A stretch of DNA of 64,000 nt from Streptomyces sp. NBC_00289 (GCF_041435115.1 NZ_CP108046.1:9982001-10046000); one strand, 5' to 3'; positions 46,221 through 55,978 are shown, numbered from the stretch's first letter. The notes: generated from the sequence alone by a model not told the origin. Program-made: numbers and translations.

Positions 46221-47343
46221 GTGCTGCCCCTCTTCGCAACCCGGAAGGACAGCACTTCCATCATCGCTGATCAGCGCCCGGACGTCTTGGGAGGCGTGGA
46301 CACCCACGCCGACACCCACCACGCCGCCGTCGTCGACCCCATCGGCCGGCACCTGGGCGACGCTCCGTTCCCGACCACGAGCGACGGCTATCGCGCCCTG
46401 CTGGCCTGGCTTCGCTCCTTCGGGACCGTGCTCGCCGTTGGTGTCTAGGGCACCGGATTCCTACGGCACCCAGCTCGCACGCGTCCTGACCGCTTCCGGC
46501 CTGCAAGTGTTCGACATCAACCGGCCTGACCGGCGCATGCGCCGCCAGCTGGGCAAGTCCGATCCCATCGACGCCTATGCCGCCGCCGAGGCGGTCGCCT
46601 CCGGACGCGCGGGCGTCATCCCCAAAAGCCACACCGGTGCCGCCGGGGGGCTTGCGGGTCCTGTACAACGCCCGCGCCTAGGCCATGAAGGCTCGCACGC
46701 AGGCCGTCAACCAGATCCGCAGCCTCCTGGTCACCGCGCCCGACACCTTGCGCGGCCAACTGCGCGTCTGGCGGCAGCAGACCTGATCAGTATGTGCGCC
46801 AGGCTCCGGCCGACACCGGACCTGGCCGACCCGACCGCCGCCAAGTTCACCCTGCGACGCCTTGCCCGCCGCTACCAGGACCTCGGGCGTGAAATCAGCG
46901 AATACGACGCCGAGTGGACCGCACTGACGGCTCAGGCCGCGCCGATGCTGCTGGCCGTCAACGGCGTCGGCCCCGAGACCGCCGCCCGCCTCCTGGCTGC
47001 AGTCGGCGACAACCCCGAGCGACTGCGCTCCGAGGCAGCCTTCGCCCATGTGTGCGGCGCCGCACCTCTGCCGGCCTCCTCCGGCCGCCGGGACCGCCAC
47101 CGGCTGAACCGGGGAGGCAACCGGTCAGCCAACGCGGCCCTCTACCGCATCGCGGCCGTCCGCATGCAGCACGACCGGCGCACCCGCGAGTACGTGGCCC
47201 GACGCACTGCGCAGGGACTGCAGAAGAAGGACATCATCCGCTGCCTCCAAGCGCTACAAAGCCCGCGAGATCTTCAGGGCCTTGACCTGTACAAACATCG
47301 CGAAGGCCGACCAACCTTGCACAGGCCGCTTGACAGGAGATAG
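46221..47343 (+). pseudogene. IS110 family transposase, amber codon and frameshifts
   Basis: It begins LGGVDTHADTHHAAVVDPIG, then SDGYRALLAWLRSFGTVLAV with a TAG at 46446-46448 where the family has glutamate (VGVEGTGSYG). It continues in shifted frames with LARVLTASGLQVFDINRPDR, LGKSDPIDAYAAAEAVASGR, and VNGVGPETAARLLAAVGDNP, SSGRRDRHRLNRGGNRSANA, IRCLQ. At least three lesions. Similar in type to the copy at 37088-38174. Confidence 0.88.
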
Positions 47344-47349
47344 GAGCTT

Positions 47350-47545
47350 CTCCCTCGCGTGACGGCGACTTGGCAAGCCACCTCCACAACGGAGCTTCGT
47401 TGCGTCCGGTCGCGCACCCGACCAGCATCGTCACACCGCCGCAACCTGCACACGTGGGGACCACCGCGACTTTGCAATCGCCTTGCGTGGGACGCTTCCG
47501 GCGGAAGACCTGGTGAGGGGAGGGAGCGAGCGAAGAGCATCTCGG
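47350..47545. other. Unassigned IS-like leader sequence
   Basis: No gene. The stretch cctccacaacggagcttcgt (47379-47398) resembles the ISAs1 leader cctcgctcaacggagcttcg at 21205-21224, so it may be the end of a lost ISAs1 relative. Confidence 0.4.
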
Positions 47546-47800
47546 CGATGGTGTGCCGTGTTTGCACAGAAGGCCACCGCACAGTATTACGACCGCGCCG
47601 AGGGCCATCGCCGCAAACCTGGACTTTCCCCATGCTCGCCAGGTCGCCCGGATCGTGCGGCACCGGAAGTAGCGGTAGCCGGTGCCATGCGAGATACCCG
47701 TCGCGCGCCAGGCAGTGCACACACCCCGCATCACAAAATGAGCGCAGTACCAGCATCGCCTGCCGGAATGGCCTCAACGCGCGCGAGGCCTGCGGCCTGT
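47546..47800 (-). pseudogene. IS5 family N-terminal fragment
   Basis: The reverse frame reads FRQAMLVLRSFCDAGCVHCL and ARDGYLA, with GTGYRYFRCRTIRATWRAWG in a neighbouring frame. This fits the helix-turn-helix region of the IS5 type seen at 27436-27684 (LILRWFIDGTRLSQLA...TAYRYLHEG). Heavily eroded. Confidence 0.6.
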
Positions 47801-47812
47801 CAATCTGTCGCC

Positions 47813-48028
47813 ATGAGCACTGAGCAACTTCGCCAGCATCGCCATGATGTGGCGCGGTACCGCCGAGTTAACTCAGCACTTTTCGGCGGTTACGATAGCG
47901 TTCCATATGTGCTCTTCTGCTGGCGAGAGAGGGCATGCCGATTCCATGTCTTTCCGACCTTCAGGAGGCAGGTATATGTAAACTCCGTGACACCATGCAA
48001 TTGCGTAGAGCCCATTATTGACATGTGA
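47813..48028 (+). CDS. Small protein of unknown function
   Basis: A 71-residue frame from ATG 47813: MSTEQLRQHRHDVARYRRVN, SALFGGYDSVPYVLFCWRER and a C-terminus with CNC. It is AT-richer than the IS fragments around it and has codon use compatible with translation, but no motif I know. No clear ribosome site. It could be a decayed remnant. Confidence 0.35.
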   Translation: MSTEQLRQHRHDVARYRRVNSALFGGYDSVPYVLFCWRERACRFHVFPTFRRQVYVNSVTPCNCVEPIIDM

Positions 48029-48914
48029 TAGAATTCGAGCAAAAAGATCCCGATTAAATTTCAAGAGACTTTCCTTTTGTGTGTCAATTTGGGCTTGTCC
48101 GGATTTGAGTACTCGCCTGAGGGTCTGTGTTCTTGAGCATCTTCGGAAGACGGCCTCAGGCGCGGATCAGTGGCGCAGGAGTGCAACCTCGCCGTTCGAA
48201 TGCCTCTCTCGACGGGGCGGACTGCTGCTCGGGTTGGTTGTTGAGGGGGAGGGGAGGGGCATGTTCGGCGGGACTACCGCCGCTGACTCCGATCCGGTGC
48301 AGGTAGGCCCGCAGCGAGGTGTAGAGCGAGGCGTCCCCTCCCGAAGGATCAACGGTCACCAAGCAGGATCGCGCCGTCTGTCAGCCTCTTAACTGCTGTA
48401 GATCCATGGCCGGCTGTCTGACTGCTTGCGGCTACGGCCATTGCTGTCTCTCGCAGCCGTCGGTGGTTCACAGAGTGTGAAAACCGGCACCGCGCGCTCA
48501 TAGTCTGACCGCGCCTAGACCACAGCTGCCTCGGCGCTGCTGCCTGGACGAGCGCGGAAGTCAGCGGTGGTTTGATGCCAGGTATCGTTTGATGCCTAGG
48601 TATGCCTGCCCCTTCCACCCAACACGGTCCTCTTGCCGCTGCAGGGAAGCTTGAGCAATACGTGCTTACGAGGACGGTAGATCAGCTGGCTGCACTCGCC
48701 GAACCTGAAGCAGACCGCTGCGGCCATGGACATGCGGCTGCGGGAAGCTTGAACCGACTACAGGTGTGTCACCTCTTGGCGCTCAGGCCGGAGCGTGCGA
48801 CGTCATCAAACCGAGGCGGGTAGGCGGGTGTGGTGACGATCGGTCGCCCTCAGCGCGAACGGCGCCGCCCACCAAGTACCGCGCTCCGTGGACGCTTCCG
48901 GTGTCCTCGTCTCG
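48029..48914. other. Nearly 900 bases without a supportable gene
   Basis: All frames are short or have composition typical of shadows. There is an AT-rich start and then GC-rich decayed DNA. I recognise nothing specific. Confidence 0.4.
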
Positions 48915-49165
48915 TTCGGGTGCTTGGGGGCGGTGCTGGACGGTGGTGTTACGGCACGGTCGAGCCGTGACGAGAACGGGCAGGGGTCGTGTTACGGCTG
49001 TCGAGAGCGCGCAAGGCGCCGCGTGATCTGGTGCTGCGGGCACGGATGGTCGAGCTGAGCTGGGCTTGGTAGCGAGTGCCCATCGCGGGACGAGCTGAAG
49101 TGCAACCAAAGGACGGTCGGCGAGTGGTTGCCCTGCTTCAACCGCTTGGGCCTGGAGGGCCATGG
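48915..49165 (+). pseudogene. IS630 family N-terminal fragment with amber codon
   Basis: In shifting frames it reads LRLSRARKAPRDLVLRARMV, ELSWAW, then TAG at 49070-49072, then RVPIAG and further LQPLGPGG-type shadow. This matches the helix-turn-helix head of the IS630 copy at 8915-10098 (APRDVVMRARMIELSWSGLR, VPAIAVELG). It sits against the apt stub. Confidence 0.7.
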
Positions 49166-49283
49166 ACGCTGGAGTGGCCGAGAGCCTTCGTGATCGTGTG
49201 GAGTCGCTGGTGCGGAAGACATGGGTGGGACGGACGGCTGGGTACTCGCCCCGCCGGCCGCTTGTGGCCAGCAGGCCGCCGTC

Positions 49284-49331
49284 GTGGATGCGGCTGAGGA
49301 GCAGCTCCGTGATGTCGGTGAGCTCGGTCAT
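49284..49331 (-). pseudogene. apt: apt (adenine phosphoribosyltransferase) 5' stub
   Basis: The ATG at 49331 overlaps the secF stop (ATGA). The first 16 codons, MTELTDITELLLSRIHD, match the start of streptomycete Apt, after which the sequence is unrelated. The secD-secF-apt order is the usual one in Streptomyces chromosomes, so this marks the point where a chromosomal segment was cut. Confidence 0.7.
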
Positions 49332-50446
49332 CGGCGCTTCCCCGAAGGCCGTCCGCGGCCCCGGTTGCGGGACGCGGGCTGGTGACGCGGGCCGACGACC
49401 GCGGCCGCCTCGTCGTCCGGCTCGTCGTCCAGCGGCTCGTCGACGGTCTCGGTCTCCAGCGGCTCGCCCTTCGCGGCGGCCTGGGCCCGCTTGGCGAGCA
49501 CGCGCTTCCTGAGGGCCTTCATCTGCGGCTCGCGCTCCTTGAGGTCGGCGACGAGCGGCGTGGCGATGAAGATCGAGGAGTACGCACCGGCCGCGAGGCC
49601 GACGAACAGCGACAGCGAGATGTCGTTGAGCATGCCGGCGCCGAGGACGCCGCCGCCGATGAACAGCAGGGCGCCGACCGGCAGCAGCGCGACCACGGTG
49701 GTGTTGATCGAGCGGACCAGCGTGCTGTTGATCGACCGGTTGGCGATGTCGCTGTAGGTCCAGCGGGTCTGCTTGGTGATGTCCTTCGTCTGCTCCTTGA
49801 GGCTGTCGAAGACGACGACCGTGTCGTAGAGCGAGTAACCGAGGATCGTCAGCAGACCGATCACCGTGCCCGGCGTGACCTCGAAGCCGACGAGGGCGTA
49901 GATGCCGACCGTGATGGTGATGTCGTGGATCAGGGCGACGAGGGCCGCGAGCGCCATGCGCCACTCGAACGCGATCGCCAGGTAGATCACGACGAGGACC
50001 ATGAAGATCGCCAGGCCCTGCCAGGCCTTGTTGGCGATCTGGTCGCCCCAGCTGGGGCCGACCAGGTCCGCGTTGATGTTCTCCGAGTCGACCTTCAGCT
50101 CCTTGGCGAGGGTCTCCTTGATCTGGTCGGACTTGCCGGTGTCGATGCCGGCGATCTGGACGCGCAGGCTGCCGTCACCGAGCTTCTGGACGATGGCGTC
50201 GTGTCCGGACGCGTCCTCCGCGAACGTCTCGGCCTGGGCGACCGAGACGCTCATGTTCTTCGGGGTGGTGAAGACGGCACCGCCCTGGAACTCGATGCCC
50301 ATGTTCAGGCCGCGCACCGCGAGGCCGAGGATGGCCGTGATGGTGATCAGTATCGAGATGCCGTACCAGATCTTGCGGTTGCCGACGAAGTCGTAGCCGA
50401 CCTCGCCGCGGTGCAGTCGGGCGCCGAGGTTGCCGAGCTTCGACAT
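49328..50446 (-). CDS. secF: Protein translocase subunit SecF
   Basis: A 372-residue membrane protein that, with SecD, uses the proton motive force to complete Sec-dependent export. It has the family layout: first membrane helix IWYGISILITITAILGLAVR, motif MGIEFQGGAVF (SecD/F signature G-x-D/E-F-x-GG), a periplasmic-side loop of about 90 residues, then five helices including LAIFMVLVVIYLAIAFEWRM, HDITITVGIYALVGFEVTPG, ILGYSLYDTVVVFDSLKEQT, and VVALLPVGALLFIGGGVLGA. A charged C-terminal tail follows. The ATG is 1 base after the secD stop, with aaggaggcg ahead of it in the end of secD, so the two are coupled. Intact. Confidence 0.97.
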   Translation of the reverse strand: MSKLGNLGARLHRGEVGYDFVGNRKIWYGISILITITAILGLAVRGLNMGIEFQGGAVFTTPKNMSVSVAQAETFAEDASGHDAIVQKLGDGSLRVQIAGIDTGKSDQIKETLAKELKVDSENINADLVGPSWGDQIANKAWQGLAIFMVLVVIYLAIAFEWRMALAALVALIHDITITVGIYALVGFEVTPGTVIGLLTILGYSLYDTVVVFDSLKEQTKDITKQTRWTYSDIANRSINSTLVRSINTTVVALLPVGALLFIGGGVLGAGMLNDISLSLFVGLAAGAYSSIFIATPLVADLKEREPQMKALRKRVLAKRAQAAAKGEPLETETVDEPLDDEPDDEAAAVVGPRHQPASRNRGRGRPSGKRR

Positions 50447-50447
50447 C

Positions 50448-52220
50448 TCACGCCTCCTTCGGGTCGACGGGGGCGGCCGGACGGCGGGTGCGGCGAAGCG
50501 GGGGCTTCGCGCCGAGTGCCTTCGGGTCGAGGCCGGAGAACTTGTGGCCGTTCGCGAAGAACTTCTTGCGGGCGAGGATCGTCATCAGCGGCTTGGTGAA
50601 GAGGAAGACGACGACCACGTCGAGCACGGTGGTCAGACCGAGCGTGAACGCGAAGCCCTGGACCTTGCCGACGGTGACGATGAACAGCACCGCGGCGGCG
50701 AGGAAGGACACGAAGTCGGAGACCAGGATGGTGCGCCGGGCACGCGGCCAGGCCCGCTCGACGGCGGGGCGCAGCGAGCGGCCCTCGCGGATCTCGTCCC
50801 GGATGCGTTCGAAGAACACGATGAACGAGTCCGCGGTGATACCGATCGCGACGATGGCGCCACAGACGGCCGGCAGGTTCAGCGCGAAGCCGATGGCCGG
50901 GCCGAGCAGCGCCATGATCACGTAGGTGAGGGCCGCGGAGACCAGCAGCGAGGGGATCGCGATGACGGACAGACCGCGGTAGAAGATCAGCAGGTAGATG
51001 ACGACCAGGGCCAGGCCGATCGCGCCCGCGATCAGACCGGCGTGCAGCTGCTCACCACCGAGGGCGGCGGTCACCGTGGTGACGCTGTCCTCCTTGAAGG
51101 TCAGCGGCAGGGCGCCGTACGACAGCATGTTGGCGAGGCTCTGGGCCTCCTGCTGGCCGAAGCTGCCGGAGATCTCCGCGCTGCCACCGGTGAGCGCCTG
51201 GCTGACGGACGGGTCGGAGACGACCTCACCGTCCAGGACGATCGCGAACTGGTTCTGCGGCTGCTGGTTCTTCGCCAGCTCGCCCGTGATGTCCCCGAAC
51301 TTCTTGCTGCCCTTGTTCGTGAACTCCATGGTGACCGTCCAGCCGGCGGCGGTCGTCGTGTTGAAGACGGCCTGCGCCTTCTTGACGTCCGTGCCGTCGA
51401 CAGCGGCGGCGCCGAGGACGTACTTCTGCCACTGGCCGCCCGAGTTCTGGCCGCAGGCGACGGTCGGCTCGGTGGCCTTGGCGTTTTTGCCGGCCGTGCT
51501 GCGGACCGACTTCTTGCTGCAGTCCAGCGCCGCGTACTGCGCCTGGAGCTTGGCGGTCGCCGGGTCGACGGAGGCGCTGGCGCTGGGGGTCGGGGAGCCG
51601 CTCGCGGCGGCCGAGCTTCTCGCCGACGGGGAGCTGTCCGCCTTCAGGGCGTCGGTGACGGCGCGCCCCTGCGTGCTGGCGGACGCCGACGGGGACGCCG
51701 AGGTGGAGGGTGACGCGGACGAGCCGGCCTTGTCGGTCGCCTTGTCGGTGGCCTTGCCCGAGGCGCTGCTGGAGGCGCTCGGCGACGGGGTGGCCGTCGC
51801 GGCGCCGCCGCTCACCTCGGTGGCGATCACCGGGCGGAAGTACAGCTTGGCGGTGGTACCGACCTGGTCCCGGGCCTCCTTGGAGTTCGTGCCCTTGGGG
51901 ATGTTGACGATGATGTTCTCTTCGCCCTGGGTCTGAACCTCGGCCTCCGAGACACCAAGACCATTGACACGGCGGTTCATGATGTCGACCGCTGTGTTCA
52001 TGTTGGTCTTGTTGATCGCGGATTCCTGGCCTTTCTCCGGGACCGCCCGGAGCGTGATGCTCGTACCACCGGCAAGGTCGATGCCGAGGCGCGGAGTGGT
52101 GTGCCCGGAGGCGAACATCCCGCCGGTGAGCGCCACGATGGCGATCAGGATGAGGGCCAGCGAGCGCCACGCGTTCCCGTTACCCGCTGAGCGCTGACGT
52201 TTCATGCGTTCGGCATACAC
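50448..52220 (-). CDS. secD: Protein translocase subunit SecD
   Basis: A 590-residue partner of SecF. First helix SLALILIAIVALTGGMFASG, then the signature GIDLAGGTSITLRAVP. A large extracellular P1 domain includes MNRRVNGLGVSEAEVQTQGE. A low-complexity Ser/Ala/Pro/Thr insert (about residues 140-250) is common in streptomycete SecD. The C-terminal membrane half has YGALPLTFKEDSVTTVTAAL, AGLIAGAIGLALVVIYLLIF, AIVAIGITADSFIVFFERIR. I place the start at GTG 52220, because gggag lies 5 bases before it; the ATG at 52205 has no site. An upstream ATG at 52367 adds a non-conserved leader. The usual upstream neighbours yajC and ruvB are missing. Confidence 0.96.
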   Translation of the reverse strand: MYAERMKRQRSAGNGNAWRSLALILIAIVALTGGMFASGHTTPRLGIDLAGGTSITLRAVPEKGQESAINKTNMNTAVDIMNRRVNGLGVSEAEVQTQGEENIIVNIPKGTNSKEARDQVGTTAKLYFRPVIATEVSGGAATATPSPSASSSASGKATDKATDKAGSSASPSTSASPSASASTQGRAVTDALKADSSPSARSSAAASGSPTPSASASVDPATAKLQAQYAALDCSKKSVRSTAGKNAKATEPTVACGQNSGGQWQKYVLGAAAVDGTDVKKAQAVFNTTTAAGWTVTMEFTNKGSKKFGDITGELAKNQQPQNQFAIVLDGEVVSDPSVSQALTGGSAEISGSFGQQEAQSLANMLSYGALPLTFKEDSVTTVTAALGGEQLHAGLIAGAIGLALVVIYLLIFYRGLSVIAIPSLLVSAALTYVIMALLGPAIGFALNLPAVCGAIVAIGITADSFIVFFERIRDEIREGRSLRPAVERAWPRARRTILVSDFVSFLAAAVLFIVTVGKVQGFAFTLGLTTVLDVVVVFLFTKPLMTILARKKFFANGHKFSGLDPKALGAKPPLRRTRRPAAPVDPKEA

Positions 52221-52306
52221 CTTGTCTCCCTCAGGTCCTGTACTGCGCGAACGTGGGGAAACGTCGCCGCTCACAGTTCGTGTGCAAGTAGAGCGCTTAC
52301 GATGGA

Positions 52307-52600
52307 TCATGCACTCCTGGGCGTCGCCTGGCTGTAGAAGGCCAGACGAATCATCTGCCGGCACCACGCCATGCGCCGGTCATGGCCTGCAGCATCGGTA
52401 CCAGCCGCTCCGGCGACGTGCCGCGCGCACGATCCGTCCAGATCACTCCCCAGCTGATGAAGAACGCAGCTGCGTATCTCGTCGACGCTGGAGGACAGGT
52501 CCGGACCAAGGGAAGTGCAGAAAAGGGCCTGAGACAACGCTTCCAACACGTCCACGCCCGCCAGTGTTCGCACGGGCGTCACTGAATACATCGAGGCCAT
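52307..52600 (-). CDS. Small conserved protein of unknown function (ALFC/RMAWCR family, copy 1)
   Basis: A 97-residue protein. The segments ALSQALFCTSLGPDLSSSVD, EIRSCVLHQLG and RRMAWCRQMIRLAF align with the product of 61040-61327 (ASALFCSPLQPTDHPGTQKV, LEVVMGQL, SRMAWCRDEVIRAY). The pattern (ALFxSxLQPxxxPS..V..AV...L...G...C...VAxExGDHPExxxxRMxWxRxxV) is that of a common streptomycete family without an assigned role. It is small, helical and probably cytoplasmic. It lies just upstream of secD; no clear ribosome site is seen. Confidence 0.6.
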   Translation of the reverse strand: MASMYSVTPVRTLAGVDVLEALSQALFCTSLGPDLSSSVDEIRSCVLHQLGSDLDGSCARHVAGAAGTDAAGHDRRMAWCRQMIRLAFYSQATPRSA

Positions 52601-52659
52601 AGCACACCTACCTCATTTTGGGCGATTGCTCACTTAATCTCTAAGTTCGCCCGGCACGC

Positions 52660-52870
52660 GCCTCTCCGCAGGAGTAAACGCTACCTATCTCCTTCACGGA
52701 CGCGTGGTGGAGGCCGTCGTCGTGCCGATGGCAGTCGCCAAGGATCGTGTAGTCCCTCATGCGGGAGAAGACGCGCTCGGCGCGGACACCCACTTGGCGG
52801 TGAGCGACGTTGCGCCGTCCACGATCTACAGCACGTTCGATCATCCGTCGATGCCAGCTCGAGTGCGAAT
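52660..52870 (-). pseudogene. IS5-type (DDE_Tnp_4) C-terminal fragment
   Basis: The reverse frame reads RRMIERAVDRGRRNVAHRQV, GVRAERVFSRMRDYTILGDC and HRHDDGLHHA, matching the family end (VAHRxxGVRxERxFxRMKxWKILRDCRxxGDGVHHAM) with the catalytic glutamate. No upstream part. Confidence 0.7.
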
Positions 52871-52899
52871 AGCAGGCCGAGCCCTGTCGGTCCGGTGAG

Positions 52900-53321
52900 G
52901 TCGCTTGCCGAACTGCACAGGTAGTGACATCGCCGGGACCATGGCGGGTTCTACGCCGCCGTGAACCGTGGACGCAATGATGCCGGCCGGCTGCAGCGGG
53001 CACTGGCCGAAGCTTCGCCCGGCGACAACATCGCCACTGTCACCGCCAGGCAGCCGCACGATCTGATTGAGCGACTGACTACCGCGGGGAGTGGCAGACG
53101 GGCGGACCTCCTCGTCTTTGCGGACACCGTACGGCGTCCCCCTCGGCTTCCTTCTGGCGACCCCGTGTAATCCTGGCCGGATGCGATCGGACCGGGTACT
53201 GCGCCGTGCTGTCCCGCCCTGTCAGTCGCACACCCTGGGCCGAACGCGCCGGCACGGGTTCGTCTTCGGCCAGCCCAACACACTGGGCACCGAAACAGTC
53301 AGGACACCTGGGACAAGTTAG
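52900..53321. other. About 420 bases without a supportable gene
   Basis: A short plus frame (52961-53170) has a faint resemblance to resolvase C-terminal text, but not enough to call. Nothing else is recognised. Confidence 0.35.
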
Positions 53322-54713
53322 TTAGAAGTGAATGAGCTTCGCTATCAGATCCGGCTCGCTCACAGCGTCCTGCAGTGCGATCGGGGCCGTCACCATGCCA
53401 GCACCTTTCCCGACGCGCACCATGCCGACAACCGTGCCCGCCCGGGCGGAGCGTGGGACGCCGTCGCTCTCAAGGCGGCTCTTTACTTCCAGACCGGGCC
53501 ATCCGACTGCCTTGAGATCCCTGGTTGCCATAAGCGGGACCCTGTGGCCGAATCCGTCGTTTGCGTAGCCGACAAGATCGCCCTTCATGATTATGCTTGC
53601 CGATTCGGCGGCATCTTGCGCAGCCCTTATGAGAGTTATGCTGTCTGTGATCGCCCTCTGCAGCTTGGCATTGACGCTAGCGCCTGTGTGAATAGCGAAC
53701 ACGGCTCCGACGATCCGGTGCCTTCTGCCGTCAATTATAGTGTCCGCAGACCACAGCAAGTTCCCGCCGGCCGATGTCGACGAACCAGTCTTCACACCGT
53801 TCACGCCTGGCTCCAGGAGTGCGCGGCCATTGTTATTGTAGACCGTTGCGATCTGGTCAGATATTTCGACCTGTGTAGTGTCGACGATCTCCCGGAACAC
53901 CTCATTCTGCAGTACGGCTTTGGCCAATTTCAACTGATCAATAGCAGTGGAAAGTGTCGTCGCCTTCAGGCCGCTCGGATCCGTGTATATAGTGTCTTTC
54001 ATGCCAAGCGCCTTAGCTGCGGCATTCATTTTTTTCACGAACACCCTCTCGGACAGGGAGTCCCAGCGGGCCAACAAGCGTGCCGCGTTGTTCGCAGAAG
54101 GAATCAACAACAACTGCAGCATCTGCTTTTCAGTGAATGCCTGCCCTTTCCTGATCGGCGCGGTCGACTCGCCGTCAGCGTTGGACTCGATCTCGGCTTG
54201 CTGATCGACCTCTATCATTGGACCCTCTGCCTCCCCTGCGAGGGGATGGTTCTGCAGAACCACATACGCTGTCATTGTCTTGGCTACACTGGCGATGGGT
54301 GAAGGACGCTGCTCTCCATTCACTCCCATGATGCCAACACCTTCCACCTCCACTGCGGCTTGGCCCTCTTCGGGCCAGGGCAGGTTCGGCGCATTTCCTT
54401 CGAAGGTGTAGTGCAGCTCGGGTGGCATCGTAATGAAAGGTGCCGGGAGGGGACGCGCCATCTGTATGAAGATAAAGAAGATCGATAGAAGAACTATCAA
54501 CGGTGTGGCGATCCTGAGTCGCCGCACTATTACCCAGAGTGGCTTTCCTTGTGGCGTGTCCGTCGAATCGCCTAGCAAGGTTCTTGCCTGCTCAGAATCA
54601 ATTCTGTTTTGGCGTCGCGTCGGGATGTGCAGGCCCAGATTCACTTCAACGTACCGTAGGGCGTCTGCCGCGGGTGGGTCGCGGGCCTCCCACGTTATGC
54701 CGCTCCCAACCAT
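53322..54713 (-). CDS. D-alanyl-D-alanine carboxypeptidase (class A low-mass penicillin-binding protein)
   Basis: A peptidase S11 enzyme of up to 463 residues that removes the terminal D-alanine from peptidoglycan stem peptides outside the membrane. A cytoplasmic head is followed by one membrane helix (about 65-84, LRIATPLIVLLSIFFIFIQM). The active-site set is complete: SVAK at 142-145 (nucleophile Ser), SAN at 206-208, KTG at 308-310 (GVNGVKTGSSTSAGGNLLW). The first ATG (54713) overlaps the upstream WhiB-like gene by 68 bases; a GTG at 54644, just after that gene's stop, is the alternative start and loses no domain. The membrane anchor is N-terminal, unlike DacA-type enzymes. GC content is lower than in the IS DNA. 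Confidence 0.92.
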   Translation of the reverse strand: MVGSGITWEARDPPAADALRYVEVNLGLHIPTRRQNRIDSEQARTLLGDSTDTPQGKPLWVIVRRLRIATPLIVLLSIFFIFIQMARPLPAPFITMPPELHYTFEGNAPNLPWPEEGQAAVEVEGVGIMGVNGEQRPSPIASVAKTMTAYVVLQNHPLAGEAEGPMIEVDQQAEIESNADGESTAPIRKGQAFTEKQMLQLLLIPSANNAARLLARWDSLSERVFVKKMNAAAKALGMKDTIYTDPSGLKATTLSTAIDQLKLAKAVLQNEVFREIVDTTQVEISDQIATVYNNNGRALLEPGVNGVKTGSSTSAGGNLLWSADTIIDGRRHRIVGAVFAIHTGASVNAKLQRAITDSITLIRAAQDAAESASIIMKGDLVGYANDGFGHRVPLMATRDLKAVGWPGLEVKSRLESDGVPRSARAGTVVGMVRVGKGAGMVTAPIALQDAVSEPDLIAKLIHF

Positions 54714-54924
54714 TCAGTCCGCCCCATATGCCTTCAGTGATACCCTCACGAAGTGCCATACGGAAACAGAGTTCGGAAACGTTACATTTATGGCATACTT
54801 TTTTAGCCAGCCCATCCCAGCCGCGCTGACCGGATTGGTTGGAGGGGAAGAAGATATCCGGGTCGATACCTGGAGCCGTACATGCCGCCCCCTCTTGCCA
54901 GATTTTTTCCGATGATTTGTTCAT
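54646..54924 (-). CDS. WhiB-like (Wbl) iron-sulfur regulatory protein
   Basis: A 92-residue protein with the four cluster cysteines of the Wbl family: C15, C44, C47 and C53 (AACTAPGIDPDIFFP, KKVCHKCNVSELCFRMAL), followed by the G-I-W-G-G turn (EGIWGGLNGWER, about 64-75). Wbl proteins hold a [4Fe-4S] cluster and modulate transcription with sigma factor region 4. The C-terminal basic tail GGPRPTRGRRPTVR could touch DNA. The ATG at 54924 follows tcaggatctgca. The carboxypeptidase gene overlaps or directly follows, so they form an operon. The subfamily cannot be decided. Confidence 0.93.
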   Translation of the reverse strand: MNKSSEKIWQEGAACTAPGIDPDIFFPSNQSGQRGWDGLAKKVCHKCNVSELCFRMALREGITEGIWGGLNGWERHNVGGPRPTRGRRPTVR

Positions 54925-55325
54925 TGCAGATCCTGATAGGTGAAGGGTTTAAATAAAATTCTTGGATCATTCAGGGGTGACTGAAAGCTACCTAATCTGC
55001 GAGTGCATCAAACTGGTGACCTTGCCATTGTGGTCATCCTCGTGCATTGCGTGTCGAAGTGGTCGCGGAAAATTCAATGTGTTCAATTCGGGAAACTTAA
55101 TCGATAGCCAGTTGCCCTTTAATCCACGATGTGGTCCACCGGTGCGAATTTCCTGAGTAATTGCTGCTCATAGAAGCTCAGCTGAGAGGATGGGGCTTCA
55201 GGGACAGCCGGGTCGCTCCGAGCAGGTTGAAACTTACGGTTTTCAAGGCTGTACGCAGAGCGGTGAGCGTCTGCTAACGGGCTTTCAGATGCGCTATCTT
55301 CCGGGTGACGTCTGGACGAGGAGGC
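54925..55325. other. AT-rich non-coding region upstream of the Wbl gene
   Basis: 400 bases with clearly lower GC and no supportable gene. It should hold the promoter for the whiB-carboxypeptidase operon; aattttatttaaa at about 54949-54961 is a candidate AT-rich core. Confidence 0.45.
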
Positions 55326-55978
55326 GTTGCGCACGACTGTCCTACTCTGCCTCGTAACTGACTGGCTTTCGCCCGTGCCGCAGCGGCGTCGACGCTTGGT
55401 GGTGGACGGAAAGTGCCTGCGCGGAGCGAAGCGCCCCGACGGCAGCCAGATCTACTTCCTGTCCGCAGTACGCCACGACGACGCACTGACGGTGGCCGCG
55501 CGCGAGATCGGCGCCAAGACCAACGAGATCCCGAGTTCCAGCCCTTGCTGGAGCAGATCGACGACGAGGAACTGAAGGACACCGTGGTCACAGTGGACGC
55601 CCTGCACGCCAAACGCGCCCACGCCCACTACCTGGTGGAGGAATGCGACGCGCACTACCTGTTCACCGTGAAGGGCAACCAGAAGAACCTCGCCAAGCAG
55701 CTCAAAACCCTGCCCTGGAAGGACGTCCCGGTGCTGCACCGCTCCACAGCGCACGGCCACGGCCGCGACGAGATCCGCGAACTGCAAGTCGTCAGCGTCA
55801 GCGGCCTCCTGTTCCCCCCACGCCCGCCAGGTCATCCGCAGGCGCCGCCTGTTCGGCGCCAAGAAGTGGAGCTCAGAGACGGTCTACGCGATCACCGACC
55901 TGCCCACAGAACAGGCAAGTGCCGACGAGATCGCCTCCTGGGCCCGGGACCACTGGACGATCGAAAACTCCGTGCACT

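Noticed and set aside
50430..51713. Long plus-strand frame opposite secD (427 residues)
   Set aside because: It is the antisense shadow of secD; composition is repetitive D/G/R and there is no independent signal.
52961..53170. Possible resolvase/recombinase fragment on the plus strand
   Set aside because: Only a faint resemblance to the segment after the catalytic domain; no catalytic serine motif or helix-turn-helix is present.
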